A stretch of 14,595 nt of DNA from NCBI GenBank assembly GCA_030042575.1, contig JASHZK010000199.1, positions 1-14,595 of the forward strand, read 5' to 3'. Both the position numbers and the translations under genes were made by a program. Shown piece after piece: positions 1 to 6,118 of this stretch (the stretch's first letter is position 1; each line of letters starts with the position of its first letter). This stretch comes from Acidimicrobiales bacterium. GTDB taxonomy: Bacteria > Actinomycetota > Acidimicrobiia > Acidimicrobiales > UBA8190. The notes beneath the pieces were generated by a model. The model made no database searches. It was not told where the DNA came from and saw nothing but the letters and a program-made list of their open reading frames with translations.

Positions 1-90
1 GTGCTCGTCAACGGCGTGGTCATCCGCCGGGACGGTGCTCCCGACCAAGAGGGTCTCGACGTCCGCCCCGGCCGGCTGCTTCGCCCCTGA
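1..90 (+). CDS. C-terminal end of an amidohydrolase-like enzyme (partial)
   Basis: The first frame is open from the window edge to a TGA at 88-90 and gives 29 residues. It reads VLVNGVVIRRDG, then an acidic stretch, then RPGRLLRP. This ending (a V-x-V-N-G-V strand followed by a P-G-R-x-L-R-P tail) resembles the C-terminus of amidohydrolase family 3 enzymes, the N-acyl-D-amino-acid deacylase type, whose last beta strands belong to the small beta-sandwich domain beside the metal-dependent barrel. The catalytic part is outside the window, so substrate and activity cannot be judged. The gene converges with the VOC gene on the other strand, 75 bp away. Family assignment rests on this short tail only and is moderate at best. 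Confidence 0.55.
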   Translation: MLVNGVVIRRDGAPDQEGLDVRPGRLLRP

Positions 91-139
91 GCCTCAGCTG
101 GGGCTCGCCGCCCCGGGAACCGAGGCCCGAGACTCGGCC
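91..139. terminator. inverted repeats between convergent genes, possible terminator
   Basis: The 75-bp gap between two convergent stops holds several inverted repeats. A GGGGC/GCCCC stem with a 5-nt loop lies at 100-114, framed by GCCTC (91-95) and GAGGC (122-126). A second CCGAG/CTCGG dyad lies at 127-137, but with only one central base. There is no T-tract on either strand. A role in ending one or both transcripts is inferred from position; hairpins also arise easily by chance at this GC content. Confidence 0.3.
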
Positions 140-165
140 ATGTCCGGGCCGTCGCCCCCTGGTGG

Positions 166-651
166 TCACAACCGCAGAGGCTTCACCGGGCTGGCCACGA
201 GGGCAGGGTCGGCGGCCCAGTCGACCCCGGGCACGTCGATGTAGAGCTCGATCTCGTTGCCGTCGGGGTCGAGGAGGTAGAGCGAATGGGTGACGGTGTG
301 GTCACTGGCGCCCACCAGGGTGACATCGGCCTCCTGGAGGCGCTCCAGAGCCTGGCGCAACTCCTCGTCACTGTCGCCCACCTTGAGCCCGAAGTGGTAC
401 AGACCCACCCGGCGTCCGGCCGGTTGCGGCTGGGCGTCCTCACCCACCTCGATGAGAAGCAGCTCGTGGTGGGTGCGACCCGACGCCGAAGAGAAGGCGA
501 CGGCCGGGAATCCGGTCCCGCCGTCGAAGATCTGACGGAAGCCGAGCACCTCGCGGTAGAAGGCAGCCGAACGCCGCAGATTGCGCACGTACAACACGAT
601 GTGACCGAGGTCCTTCACCTCCACACGTCGGCCAACAACGGCCGCTGCCAC
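166..651 (-). CDS. VOC-superfamily (glyoxalase/extradiol dioxygenase fold) protein
   Basis: A 161-residue protein with two beta-alpha-beta-beta-beta modules of the vicinal oxygen chelate fold. The first module opens with DLGHIVLYVRNLRRSAAFY (residues 14-32), the classic start with a metal-ligand histidine (H17). The second contains GLYHFGLKV (H86) and closes with LLDPDGNEIELYID, where E135 sits at the usual last ligand position. H17, H86 and E135 therefore make a plausible divalent metal site, with H61 or H62 as a possible further ligand. These single-gene VOC proteins include glyoxalases, dioxygenases and thiol transferases, so the reaction cannot be named. The GTG start at 651 is favoured because AGGA lies at 656-659 on the coding strand with a short spacer; in-frame GTGs at 624 and 618 lack well-spaced sites. 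It is divergent from the YceH gene with only 26 bp between. Confidence 0.85.
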   Translation of the reverse strand: MAAAVVGRRVEVKDLGHIVLYVRNLRRSAAFYREVLGFRQIFDGGTGFPAVAFSSASGRTHHELLLIEVGEDAQPQPAGRRVGLYHFGLKVGDSDEELRQALERLQEADVTLVGASDHTVTHSLYLLDPDGNEIELYIDVPGVDWAADPALVASPVKPLRL

Positions 652-665
652 GCTATTCCTGCTCG

Positions 666-671
666 TATGCT
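666..671 (+). promoter_or_regulatory. candidate -10 box (TATGCT) giving a leaderless yceH-like mRNA
   Basis: TATGCT fits the TAnnnT -10 consensus and ends 6 nt before the GTG at 678, so transcription would begin at or next to the start codon. No Shine-Dalgarno-like sequence precedes that GTG, which agrees with a leaderless message, common in actinobacteria. No clear -35 box was seen. Assignment is by motif and spacing only. Confidence 0.4.
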
Positions 672-677
672 CGGACC

Positions 678-1358
678 GTGGAGCTCACGCTCGAGGAGCA
701 ACGGGTGCTCGGATGCCTGGTCGAGAAGGAGCTGACCACCCCCCAGCAGTACCCGCTCACCTTGAACGCCCTCACCCTGGCCTGCAACCAGTCCTCCAAC
801 CGGGACCCGGTGGTGTCCTACGACGAGGCCACGGTGGAGGAGGCCGTCACCCAGGCCAAGACCCGGGGCCTGGCCCGCTTCGTGCATCCCTCTCACGGCC
901 GATCGGCCCTGCGATACCGCCACGAGTTGGCCGAGCAACTCGGGCTCGACCGAAGGCAGCTGGCCCTCGTGTCGGTGCTCCTGCTGCGGGGCCCGCAGAC
1001 CCCGGGCGAGCTGCGGGGCCGTACCGAGCGCCTGGCCGGCTCGAGCGAACTGGTCGACGTGGAGGCCGAACTGGGCGCGCTGGCCGGGCGCCAGGAGCCG
1101 CTGGTGGTGCGCCTGGGGCGGGCACCGGGACAGAAAGAAGATCGCTTCGCCCACTGCCTGGGGCCCGCAGCCGGCCGATCGGGGCCACCGGTGGCTGCCG
1201 TGGGGGCGACGGCGTCGGCGGGCGCCGAAAGCGAGATCCCCCACGACGGCGCCCAGCGGCCGTGGCCGACGCCGGACGAAGAGCTGTCCTGGTTGCGTTC
1301 CGAGGTGCAGGCTCTGCGCCGGGACCTCGACGACCTGCGTCGGCAGCTCGGGGCCTGA
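678..1358 (+). CDS. YceH family (DUF480/UPF0502) winged-helix protein
   Basis: 226 residues. The N-terminus ELTLEEQRVLGCLVEKELTTPQQYPLTLNAL and the following ACNQSSNRDPV are hallmark segments of the DUF480/YceH family, which folds as two winged-helix domains in tandem. The second winged helix follows at about residues 90-155 (LALVSVLLLRGPQTPGELRGR, then a segment ending in DRFAHCLG). After an Ala/Gly-rich linker, the last 30 residues (DEELSWLRSEVQALRRDLDD...) form a heptad-patterned coiled coil, as seen at the end of many YceH proteins, and probably mediate dimerisation. The molecular role of the family is not established; DNA binding is a guess from the fold. The GTG start at 678 fits the family's usual N-terminus. 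The gene is followed after only 5 bp by ppk2, so the two are probably cotranscribed. Confidence 0.9.
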   Translation: MELTLEEQRVLGCLVEKELTTPQQYPLTLNALTLACNQSSNRDPVVSYDEATVEEAVTQAKTRGLARFVHPSHGRSALRYRHELAEQLGLDRRQLALVSVLLLRGPQTPGELRGRTERLAGSSELVDVEAELGALAGRQEPLVVRLGRAPGQKEDRFAHCLGPAAGRSGPPVAAVGATASAGAESEIPHDGAQRPWPTPDEELSWLRSEVQALRRDLDDLRRQLGA

Positions 1359-1363
1359 GGCCT

Positions 1364-2218
1364 TTGCCCACGAGCGCACTGCTCTCGCGGTGGCTGGTGC
1401 ATCCGGGCCACGGCGCCCACCTCGGCCGACGAGACCCGGCCGACACCACCGGCGCCCCGGGAGATCGCCAGGCCACCGAGGCGGCCACCCTCGAGCAGAT
1501 CACCGAGCTGTCCAGCTGGCAGGACCGGCTCTGGGGAGAGGCTCGGCGGTCCCTGTTGGTGGTGCTCCAGGGAATGGACGCCTCGGGCAAGGACGGGACC
1601 ATCAAGCACGTGTTCCGCGGTGTGAACCCGCAGGGTGTCCGGGTGTGCGCCTTCAAGGTGCCGACCCCCGCCGAGGTGGCCCACGACTTCCTCTGGCGTG
1701 TGCACCGGGAGGCGCCCGCCGCGGGCGAGATCGGCATCTTCAACCGTTCGCACTACGAGGACGTGTTGGCGGTGCGAGTGCACCGACTGGTGCCCGAAGA
1801 CGTGTGGCAAGGCCGCTACCGGGACATCGTGGCCTTCGAACGCATGTTGCACCGGGGCGGCACGACCGTGGTCAAGCTCCTGCTGCACATCTCCTACCGG
1901 GAGCAGGGCCGCCGCCTGGCCGAGCGCCTGCACGATCCGGACAAGGGCTGGAAGCTCGAGCGCTCGGACTTCCTCGAGCGGTCGCACTGGGACGAATATC
2001 AGGTGGCTTTCGAAGACGCTCTCACCCGCACCTCGACCAGCGAGGCCCCCTGGTACGTGGTGCCGGCCGAGCACAAATGGTTCCGTAACTGGGCGGTCAT
2101 CGAGATCCTGCTGCAGGCGCTGCGGGTCCTGGACCCCCGCTACCCGCCGGCGCCGCCACCCGAGGAGTTCGCCGACGTGCTCGACGAGCCGTCGGCCGGC
2201 CCCGACCCGGTTCGCTAG
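1364..2218 (+). CDS. ppk2: Polyphosphate kinase 2 family (class III-like) nucleotide phosphotransferase
   Basis: 284 residues, a normal size for the single-domain PPK2 family, which moves phosphate between inorganic polyphosphate and nucleotides in the cytoplasm. The Walker A loop is GMDASGKDG (residues 70-78), followed by TIKHVFRGVNPQGVRV. The Walker B/lid region is IFNRSHYEDVLAVRV (about 125-139), and the C-terminal half has the conserved WYVVPAEHKWFRNW. The order and wording of HDFLWRVH, NRSHYEDVL and FERML match, from memory, the class III enzymes (Meiothermus type) that can phosphorylate both AMP and ADP; the class call is inference. The TTG at 1364 is chosen because SRWLVHPG belongs to the usual N-terminal segment and a GAGG lies just upstream at 1357-1360. 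GTG at 1397 is the alternative. It sits 5 bp after the YceH gene. Confidence 0.92.
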   Translation: MPTSALLSRWLVHPGHGAHLGRRDPADTTGAPGDRQATEAATLEQITELSSWQDRLWGEARRSLLVVLQGMDASGKDGTIKHVFRGVNPQGVRVCAFKVPTPAEVAHDFLWRVHREAPAAGEIGIFNRSHYEDVLAVRVHRLVPEDVWQGRYRDIVAFERMLHRGGTTVVKLLLHISYREQGRRLAERLHDPDKGWKLERSDFLERSHWDEYQVAFEDALTRTSTSEAPWYVVPAEHKWFRNWAVIEILLQALRVLDPRYPPAPPPEEFADVLDEPSAGPDPVR

Positions 2219-2231
2219 CGAAGCGGGGCGA

Positions 2232-2237
2232 TAGGGT
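2232..2237 (+). promoter_or_regulatory. candidate -10 box (TAGGGT) for the cNMP-binding gene
   Basis: TAGGGT in the 69-bp gap after ppk2 fits TAnnnT and would place the transcript start near 2244, leaving a leader of about 44 nt that includes the purine-rich ribosome site at 2267-2278. A 12-bp perfect palindrome (TTCGCTAGCGAA, 2211-2222) covering the ppk2 stop lies just upstream and could be an operator or a weak hairpin. No convincing -35 was found, so readthrough from ppk2 remains equally possible. Confidence 0.3.
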
Positions 2238-2287
2238 GGGGGCGTCGCTCGGCCACCGGCGGAGACGAGGAGAGGAAGACAGCCACC

Positions 2288-2725
2288 ATGGCGCCCTGGG
2301 GACGTGCCCGGAAAGTCGAACTGCTCGTCGCCATTCCCCTGTTCTCCACGCTGAGCCAGCGTGAGCTGGGGCAGGTGGCGACCGTCACGGTGCCCAGCCA
2401 GCTTCCGGCCGGCGCCGTGCTCACCAGACAGGGCCAAAAAGGTGGTCTCGCCTACGTCATCGCCGATGGCCGAGCCGAAGTCGTCCGGGGCAACCGCCGT
2501 CTGGCCACGTTGGGGCGCGGCGACGTCGTGGGGGAATTGTCGCTCATCGACGGTGAGCCTCGCTCTGCCACCGTCAAGGCCATCACCCCCCTGGAGGTGC
2601 TCGAGATCAGCGCCGGGGACCTGAACCGTCTGCTGCGCAAGGCACCGGGTGTGAGGCGCAAGTTCCTCGAAGCTCTCTCCGAGCGGGTGCGTCAGGCCGA
2701 CCGACTGACCACGGCGGGGCTCTGA
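2288..2725 (+). CDS. Stand-alone cyclic-nucleotide-binding domain protein
   Basis: 145 residues made up almost wholly of one cNMP-binding (CAP_ED-type) domain. It opens with VELLVAIPLFSTLSQRELGQVA, the usual helix before the beta-roll, and contains the phosphate-binding cassette GELSLIDGEPRSATVKA (about residues 82-98). The Glu and Arg that contact the cyclic phosphate and ribose are both present, so cAMP or a related nucleotide is a plausible ligand. A C-terminal helix ends the protein. Unlike CRP/FNR regulators it has no helix-turn-helix, and it has no membrane segment or catalytic domain; it may act by partner binding. The ATG at 2288 is preceded by GAGGAGAGGAAG (2267-2278). The gene converges with the SRPBCC gene on the other strand and follows ppk2, but a functional link is unproven. 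Confidence 0.88.
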   Translation: MAPWGRARKVELLVAIPLFSTLSQRELGQVATVTVPSQLPAGAVLTRQGQKGGLAYVIADGRAEVVRGNRRLATLGRGDVVGELSLIDGEPRSATVKAITPLEVLEISAGDLNRLLRKAPGVRRKFLEALSERVRQADRLTTAGL

Positions 2726-2730
2726 GCCCC
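2716..2730. terminator. stem-loop over the stop codon at a convergent gene end
   Basis: GGGGCT-CTG-AGCCCC is a perfect 6-bp stem with a 3-nt loop that includes the TGA of the cNMP-binding gene. It lies 7 bp before the stop of the opposing SRPBCC gene, so it could fold in both transcripts. There is no U-tract, so efficiency as an intrinsic terminator is uncertain. Confidence 0.4.
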
Positions 2731-2737
2731 CGGAGGG

Positions 2738-3121
2738 TCAACCTTCGAGCTGGCCCTTCAGCGCCTCGAGCGCCTGCTGGTACATCGACTGCATGGGACC
2801 GGCCAGGTCGTCGGGATCCACGTCGAGGTCCCAGACCACCAGGCAGCCGCTTCCCGCAGACGTGACCGAGATGGTCGCCTTGTGGTTCACCACCGGTACG
2901 CCGCCCACGATGCGGTAGCTGATGGTGCGGGCGTCGTCGTCGCGCCCCTCGAGACGCTCGGTCACGTTCATGCCCATCATCTTGATGATGCGCTCGTCGC
3001 CGTCGACCACGCACGACTCGATGCCCGGCATCCATTTCCCGATGCCGGAGAAGTCCCCCACCACGTCCCACACCGCTTGGGGCTGCTGGCTCAACTCGAT
3101 CTCTGCGCGCCCTCGGGCCAT
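2738..3121 (-). CDS. SRPBCC (START/Bet v1-like) ligand-binding protein
   Basis: 127 residues with the SRPBCC layout: an opening strand ARGRAEIELSQQPQAVWDVVGDFSGIGKWMPGIES, a run of antiparallel strands (CVVDGDERIIKMM, ERLEG, ARTISYRIVGG, NHKATISVTS, CLVVWDLDVDP), and a long C-terminal helix from about residue 107. This matches polyketide-cyclase/dehydratase-like members that enclose a hydrophobic ligand; the ligand is unknown. The ATG at 3121 is set by a strong GGAGGT site (3125-3130) and by the start of the first strand; longer in-frame openings upstream are Arg-rich and unlike the family. It lies 71 bp downstream of PspAA on the same strand and may belong to the same transcript, though it has its own good ribosome site. 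Confidence 0.88.
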   Translation of the reverse strand: MARGRAEIELSQQPQAVWDVVGDFSGIGKWMPGIESCVVDGDERIIKMMGMNVTERLEGRDDDARTISYRIVGGVPVVNHKATISVTSAGSGCLVVWDLDVDPDDLAGPMQSMYQQALEALKGQLEG

Positions 3122-3124
3122 CGA

Positions 3125-3130
3125 ACCTCC
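3125..3130 (-). promoter_or_regulatory. ribosome binding site (GGAGGT) fixing the SRPBCC start
   Basis: The coding strand reads GGAGGT, then three bases, then ATG at 3121. This strong match selects the ATG at 3121 over the longer open frame upstream. Confidence 0.6.
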
Positions 3131-3192
3131 GATACGACCGGGGACGCAGCATGCCACGTCCACTGTCTGCCTGCCGTTGTGCCCGGCGGCGC

Positions 3193-3462
3193 TCAGGCCC
3201 CTTCTTCGGCCAGGAGTGCCTGCAACTCGGCCATGGTCGAGCCTTCGTGAGGTACCACCATGGCCGACGTGCCCACGTCGTCGTCGGGGAGCCGAGTCCC
3301 GGTGTGGCGCACCTGCCCCACCAAGTCGGCCAGGGCGCCGGTGAAGGCCGCCTCGTCGCCGCGATCGATGGCGTCCATCAGGGCGCTGTCGCTCTCCTCG
3401 ATGGCCGGTGCATCGGCCTCGGGCACGTCGTAGCGACCTTCGCCCAGTATGCGGACGATCAC
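3193..3462 (-). CDS. pspAA: PspA-associated protein (PspAA-type small protein)
   Basis: 89 residues starting MIVRILGEGRYDVPEADAPAIEESDSALMDAIDRGDE. This opening, the acidic middle, the TGTRLPDDD segment and the closing TMAELQALLAEEG are typical of the small PspA-associated (PspAA) protein encoded beside PspA in many actinobacteria. The protein is soluble with no membrane segment. Its ATG overlaps the pspA stop codon in an ATGA, so translation is very probably coupled and the two proteins likely act together in the envelope stress response. The exact biochemical role of PspAA is not known. Confidence 0.85.
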   Translation of the reverse strand: MIVRILGEGRYDVPEADAPAIEESDSALMDAIDRGDEAAFTGALADLVGQVRHTGTRLPDDDVGTSAMVVPHEGSTMAELQALLAEEGA

Positions 3463-4229
3463 TTCTGCCCCTCCGGTTCCTCGTCGCTGCCACCGCCGTT
3501 CGAGGTCCCCCCGGCTGGCAGCGACCCGGCCGCCATCTGGGATTTCAACGCCGCCAACTCGGCATCGACCTGACCGCTGCCCGAGGCGGCGTCCAGCTGG
3601 GCTTGGATGTCGTCCTTCGGTCCGCCCAGGGCGTCGGGCAGGGCACCGGAGTCCATGAGCTCGTCCATGGCCCCCGCCCGCGCCTGCATGTCGGCGATCT
3701 TGTCCTGGGCCCGTTGCAGGGTGACCCCGGCGTCGGACATCGACTCGGAGATGCCCGAAACCGCCTCGCCGATCCCCGTCTCGGCCTGGGAGGCGGTGTA
3801 GCTGGCCTTGAGGGTCTCCTTCTTGGTGCGGAACTGCTCGATCTCCGCCGACAGGCGCTGCTCGGTGGTCTCCAGCTGCTGCTGCTGCTTGGCCACCTGG
3901 TCGTGCTGGGTGCCCATGTCCTGGAGCTGGCTGGCCAGCGTGGACCGGCGGCTGAGAGCCTCACGGGCCAGGTCCTCGTTGCCCTGGGCCAGGGCCTGCT
4001 TGGCCTGGTCCTGCAGCTTGTCGGCTTGCGCCTGCAGCTGGCTGGCCTGGAGCTCGAGGCGCTTCTTGGCCGTGGTCACGTCGGCCAGGGCCCGGCGCAC
4101 CTTCTGGAGGTTCTCCTGCTGCTTCTCGTAGGAGAGGTCCAGCATCTCGACCGGGTTCTCGGCCTTGTCGAGCGCCTTGTTGGCCTTGGCCTGGAGGATC
4201 GCCGACAAGCGCTTGCTCACGCTTCCCAT
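3459..4229 (-). CDS. pspA: PspA/IM30 family membrane-stress protein
   Basis: 256 residues. It starts MGSVSKRLSAILQAKANKALDKAENPVEMLDLSYEKQQENL, the family's N-terminal amphipathic helix followed by the first coiled-coil helix. Residues 30-190 are almost entirely charged and Gln-rich heptads (RRALADVTTAKKRLELQ..., QHDQVAKQQQQLETTEQRLSAEIEQ), as in the ESCRT-III-like PspA/Vipp1 fold that polymerises on stressed membranes. The MDELMDSG and DDIQAQLD segments near residues 187-213 mark the end of the conserved core, and a low-complexity Gly/Ser/Glu tail finishes the protein. It overlaps pspAA by 4 bp. No PspB, PspC or PspF gene is next to it, in line with the different wiring of actinobacterial Psp systems. 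The ATG at 4229 has a GAAAGG site upstream. Confidence 0.93.
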   Translation of the reverse strand: MGSVSKRLSAILQAKANKALDKAENPVEMLDLSYEKQQENLQKVRRALADVTTAKKRLELQASQLQAQADKLQDQAKQALAQGNEDLAREALSRRSTLASQLQDMGTQHDQVAKQQQQLETTEQRLSAEIEQFRTKKETLKASYTASQAETGIGEAVSGISESMSDAGVTLQRAQDKIADMQARAGAMDELMDSGALPDALGGPKDDIQAQLDAASGSGQVDAELAALKSQMAAGSLPAGGTSNGGGSDEEPEGQK

Positions 4230-4313
4230 GGGTGCCCTTTCTGTGCGGCCGGTTCCGCCGTCGGGACGAACCCGGACGGTCCGCCGGGGACGATCACAGC
4301 ACGTCGGCGCCGC

Positions 4314-6059
4314 CTAGTCGAGAGCACCTCCGCCCTTTGCCGACCGCTCCGCCCCGGCGCCCGCCGCCGACCCGAGCAGGTCGGCCCGCCGACGGGCTTC
4401 GAGCTCGCCCCGCAGGGCCCGGCGGCCGGCGTCGGTGAGCGGGCGGTAGCGCAGCTGGCGGCCGGGGGAGTGCCACACCGGTTCCCCGCAGTCCCAGGCC
4501 TCGGCTCGCAGCACGGACTTGCGCACCTTGCCGGTGGCGGTGAGCGGCATCGCCCCGGTGATGCGGACCAGGCGCGGCGCCCACTTGGCACCGAGGTCGG
4601 GCTGTCGCCGGAGCCACCGGGCGAAGTCGTCGGGGTCGAAGCGCCCTCCGGGCCGCAGCTCCAAGGCGGCCATGACCCGGTCGCCGGAGACCGGGTCGGG
4701 CACCGGGTAGACGGCGGCGGCCGCCACTTCCGGATGGCGCTCGAGGACGCGTTCGATGGGCGCCGCCGCCAGGTTCTCCGAATCGACCCGCAGGCGGTCG
4801 CCGGCCCGGCCGGCGAAGTAGAAGAACCCCGCCTCGTCTCGGTAGCCGAGGTCGCCGCTCCAGTACCAGCCCTGCCTGGTGCGCTCCTCGTCGGCCTCGG
4901 CGTCCTCGAAGTAGCCCTCGAAGCCCCCCACCCCCGAGCGGTTCACGATCTCGCCGATGGCCTCGTCGCCGTTGAGCAGGCGGCCGGAGGAGTCGAGCCG
5001 GGCCCGGGGCCGCTCCGTGCCGTCGGGCCCGCACACGGCCACGTCCTGGGCCGAGGCGGCGCGCCCGAGCGCCCCGGGGGGGGTGTCGGCGGTGACGTTG
5101 ATGGCGGTCCCACCCTCGCTCGATCCGTAGCCCTCGACCAGGCGGAACCCGAAGCGGTGCTCGAAGGTCAGGCGATCCGGCGCCGAGGCTTCGGTGCCGA
5201 ACCCGACGCGCAGGCTGTTGTCGGCGTCGTCGGGCTCCTCGGGCGTGGCCAGGACGTAGGCCAGGGCCTTGCCCACGTAGGTGAAGCGGGTGGCCTCGTG
5301 ACGGCGGATGTCGGGCAGAAAGCGCGAGGCGCTGAAACGCCGAGCCAGAACCACGCTGGCGCCGGCGGCCAGGGCCGGGGCCCACAGGGCCATCACGGCG
5401 TTGCCGTGGAACAGGGGCATGGGGCAGTAGCAGACGTCGTCGCCGCGAAAGTCGTAGAGCTGGGCCGCCCGGGTGGCGATGGCGGCCAGGCGGCCCTGGG
5501 TGCACCGCACGGCCTTGGGCCTCCCGGTGGTACCCGAGGTGAACAGCAGCAGCAGCAGGTCATCGGGACGAGGCTCCCCGCTGCCGCCGGCGCCGCGGTT
5601 GGCGGCACTCGAGACACAGGACGCGTCGTCGACCACCAGCACGCGTTCTCGGGCCACGCCGGTGTCGAGGGCGCCGACACGGAGGGCACCAGCCTCGTCG
5701 GCCACCAGAGCCCGGCACCGGGTGAAGCGGATGTCGCGGGCCAGCTCCTCGTCGGGGTGGGTGGGGTTGATCCCCACCACCGTGGCCCGGCCCAGGGCGG
5801 CGCCACCCATCCAGAACAGGTACTCGGGGACGTTGTCGAGGAGGACCCCCACATGGCGCCGCGCACCGTGGTCCGTGGCCGAGGGGATCGGCCCCGGTGG
5901 GCCGAGCAGCTCCTCGGCCAGCTGCGCCCGGCGGGCGCTCTCCTCGACGACCTGGGCCCAGCTCCAGGTCCTGTCCTCGAAGTGCAGAGCGACGGCCTGG
6001 TCGTCTCGGCGGGCCAGGAGCAGATCGGCCACGGTGCGGGCGGGGGCGGGTGCCGTCAT
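4314..6059 (-). CDS. FadD-type acyl-CoA synthetase (AMP-forming)
   Basis: 581 residues of the adenylate-forming superfamily. In order: P-loop LLFTSGTTGRPKAV (171-184), substrate/adenine motif EGYGSSEGG (309-317), the YWSGDLGYRDEAGFFYFAGRAGD region with the ribose-binding Asp at 403 and hinge region near 418-422, SENLAAAPIE (428-436), and the C-terminal PLTATGKVRK with the catalytic Lys at 511. The enzyme activates a carboxylic acid to an acyl-adenylate and then to acyl-CoA. The ENLAAAPIE wording recalls mycobacterial FadD17/FadD1-like ligases (from memory), so a fatty or steroid-type acid is plausible but not shown. The ATG at 6059 fits the usual N-terminus; the open frame continues much further upstream but into non-homologous sequence under the CAP gene. 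A C8 run lies in the coding strand at 5083-5076 with the frame intact. Confidence 0.9.
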   Translation of the reverse strand: MTAPAPARTVADLLLARRDDQAVALHFEDRTWSWAQVVEESARRAQLAEELLGPPGPIPSATDHGARRHVGVLLDNVPEYLFWMGGAALGRATVVGINPTHPDEELARDIRFTRCRALVADEAGALRVGALDTGVARERVLVVDDASCVSSAANRGAGGSGEPRPDDLLLLLFTSGTTGRPKAVRCTQGRLAAIATRAAQLYDFRGDDVCYCPMPLFHGNAVMALWAPALAAGASVVLARRFSASRFLPDIRRHEATRFTYVGKALAYVLATPEEPDDADNSLRVGFGTEASAPDRLTFEHRFGFRLVEGYGSSEGGTAINVTADTPPGALGRAASAQDVAVCGPDGTERPRARLDSSGRLLNGDEAIGEIVNRSGVGGFEGYFEDAEADEERTRQGWYWSGDLGYRDEAGFFYFAGRAGDRLRVDSENLAAAPIERVLERHPEVAAAAVYPVPDPVSGDRVMAALELRPGGRFDPDDFARWLRRQPDLGAKWAPRLVRITGAMPLTATGKVRKSVLRAEAWDCGEPVWHSPGRQLRYRPLTDAGRRALRGELEARRRADLLGSAAGAGAERSAKGGGALD

Positions 6060-6069
6060 GCGCTCGCCG

Positions 6070-6099
6070 AGGATAGGTCGCCCCACCGGGAACCCGGTG
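6070..6099 (-). promoter_or_regulatory. candidate promoter/operator of the acyl-CoA synthetase gene
   Basis: On the coding strand, TATCCT (6075-6070) is a good -10 box ending 10 nt before the ATG at 6059, which would give a very short leader. Just upstream, CACCGGG and CCCGGTG (6084-6090 and 6093-6099) form a 7-bp inverted repeat with a 2-bp spacer, lying where the -35 contact would be. This layout suits a repressor operator, for example of TetR type. It could instead be a hairpin ending the upstream CAP-protein transcript, whose stop is 20 bp away. Confidence 0.35.
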
Positions 6100-6118
6100 T
6101 GGCCGCGCTCTCGTGCCG

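Noticed and set aside
713..1363. Long in-frame extension of the PPK2 frame upstream through the YceH gene
   Set aside because: The extension is Arg/Gly/Pro-rich and overlaps the whole YceH coding region. Family-like sequence only begins near 1364.
893..2437. A 514-codon open frame on the - strand opposite yceH and ppk2
   Set aside because: Composition is typical of an antisense shadow, with no family motifs, while the + strand genes have clear ones.
5543..5557. CAG/CTG triplet run
   Set aside because: It only encodes the Leu run of the conserved ligase strand before the P-loop, with no sign of a separate role.
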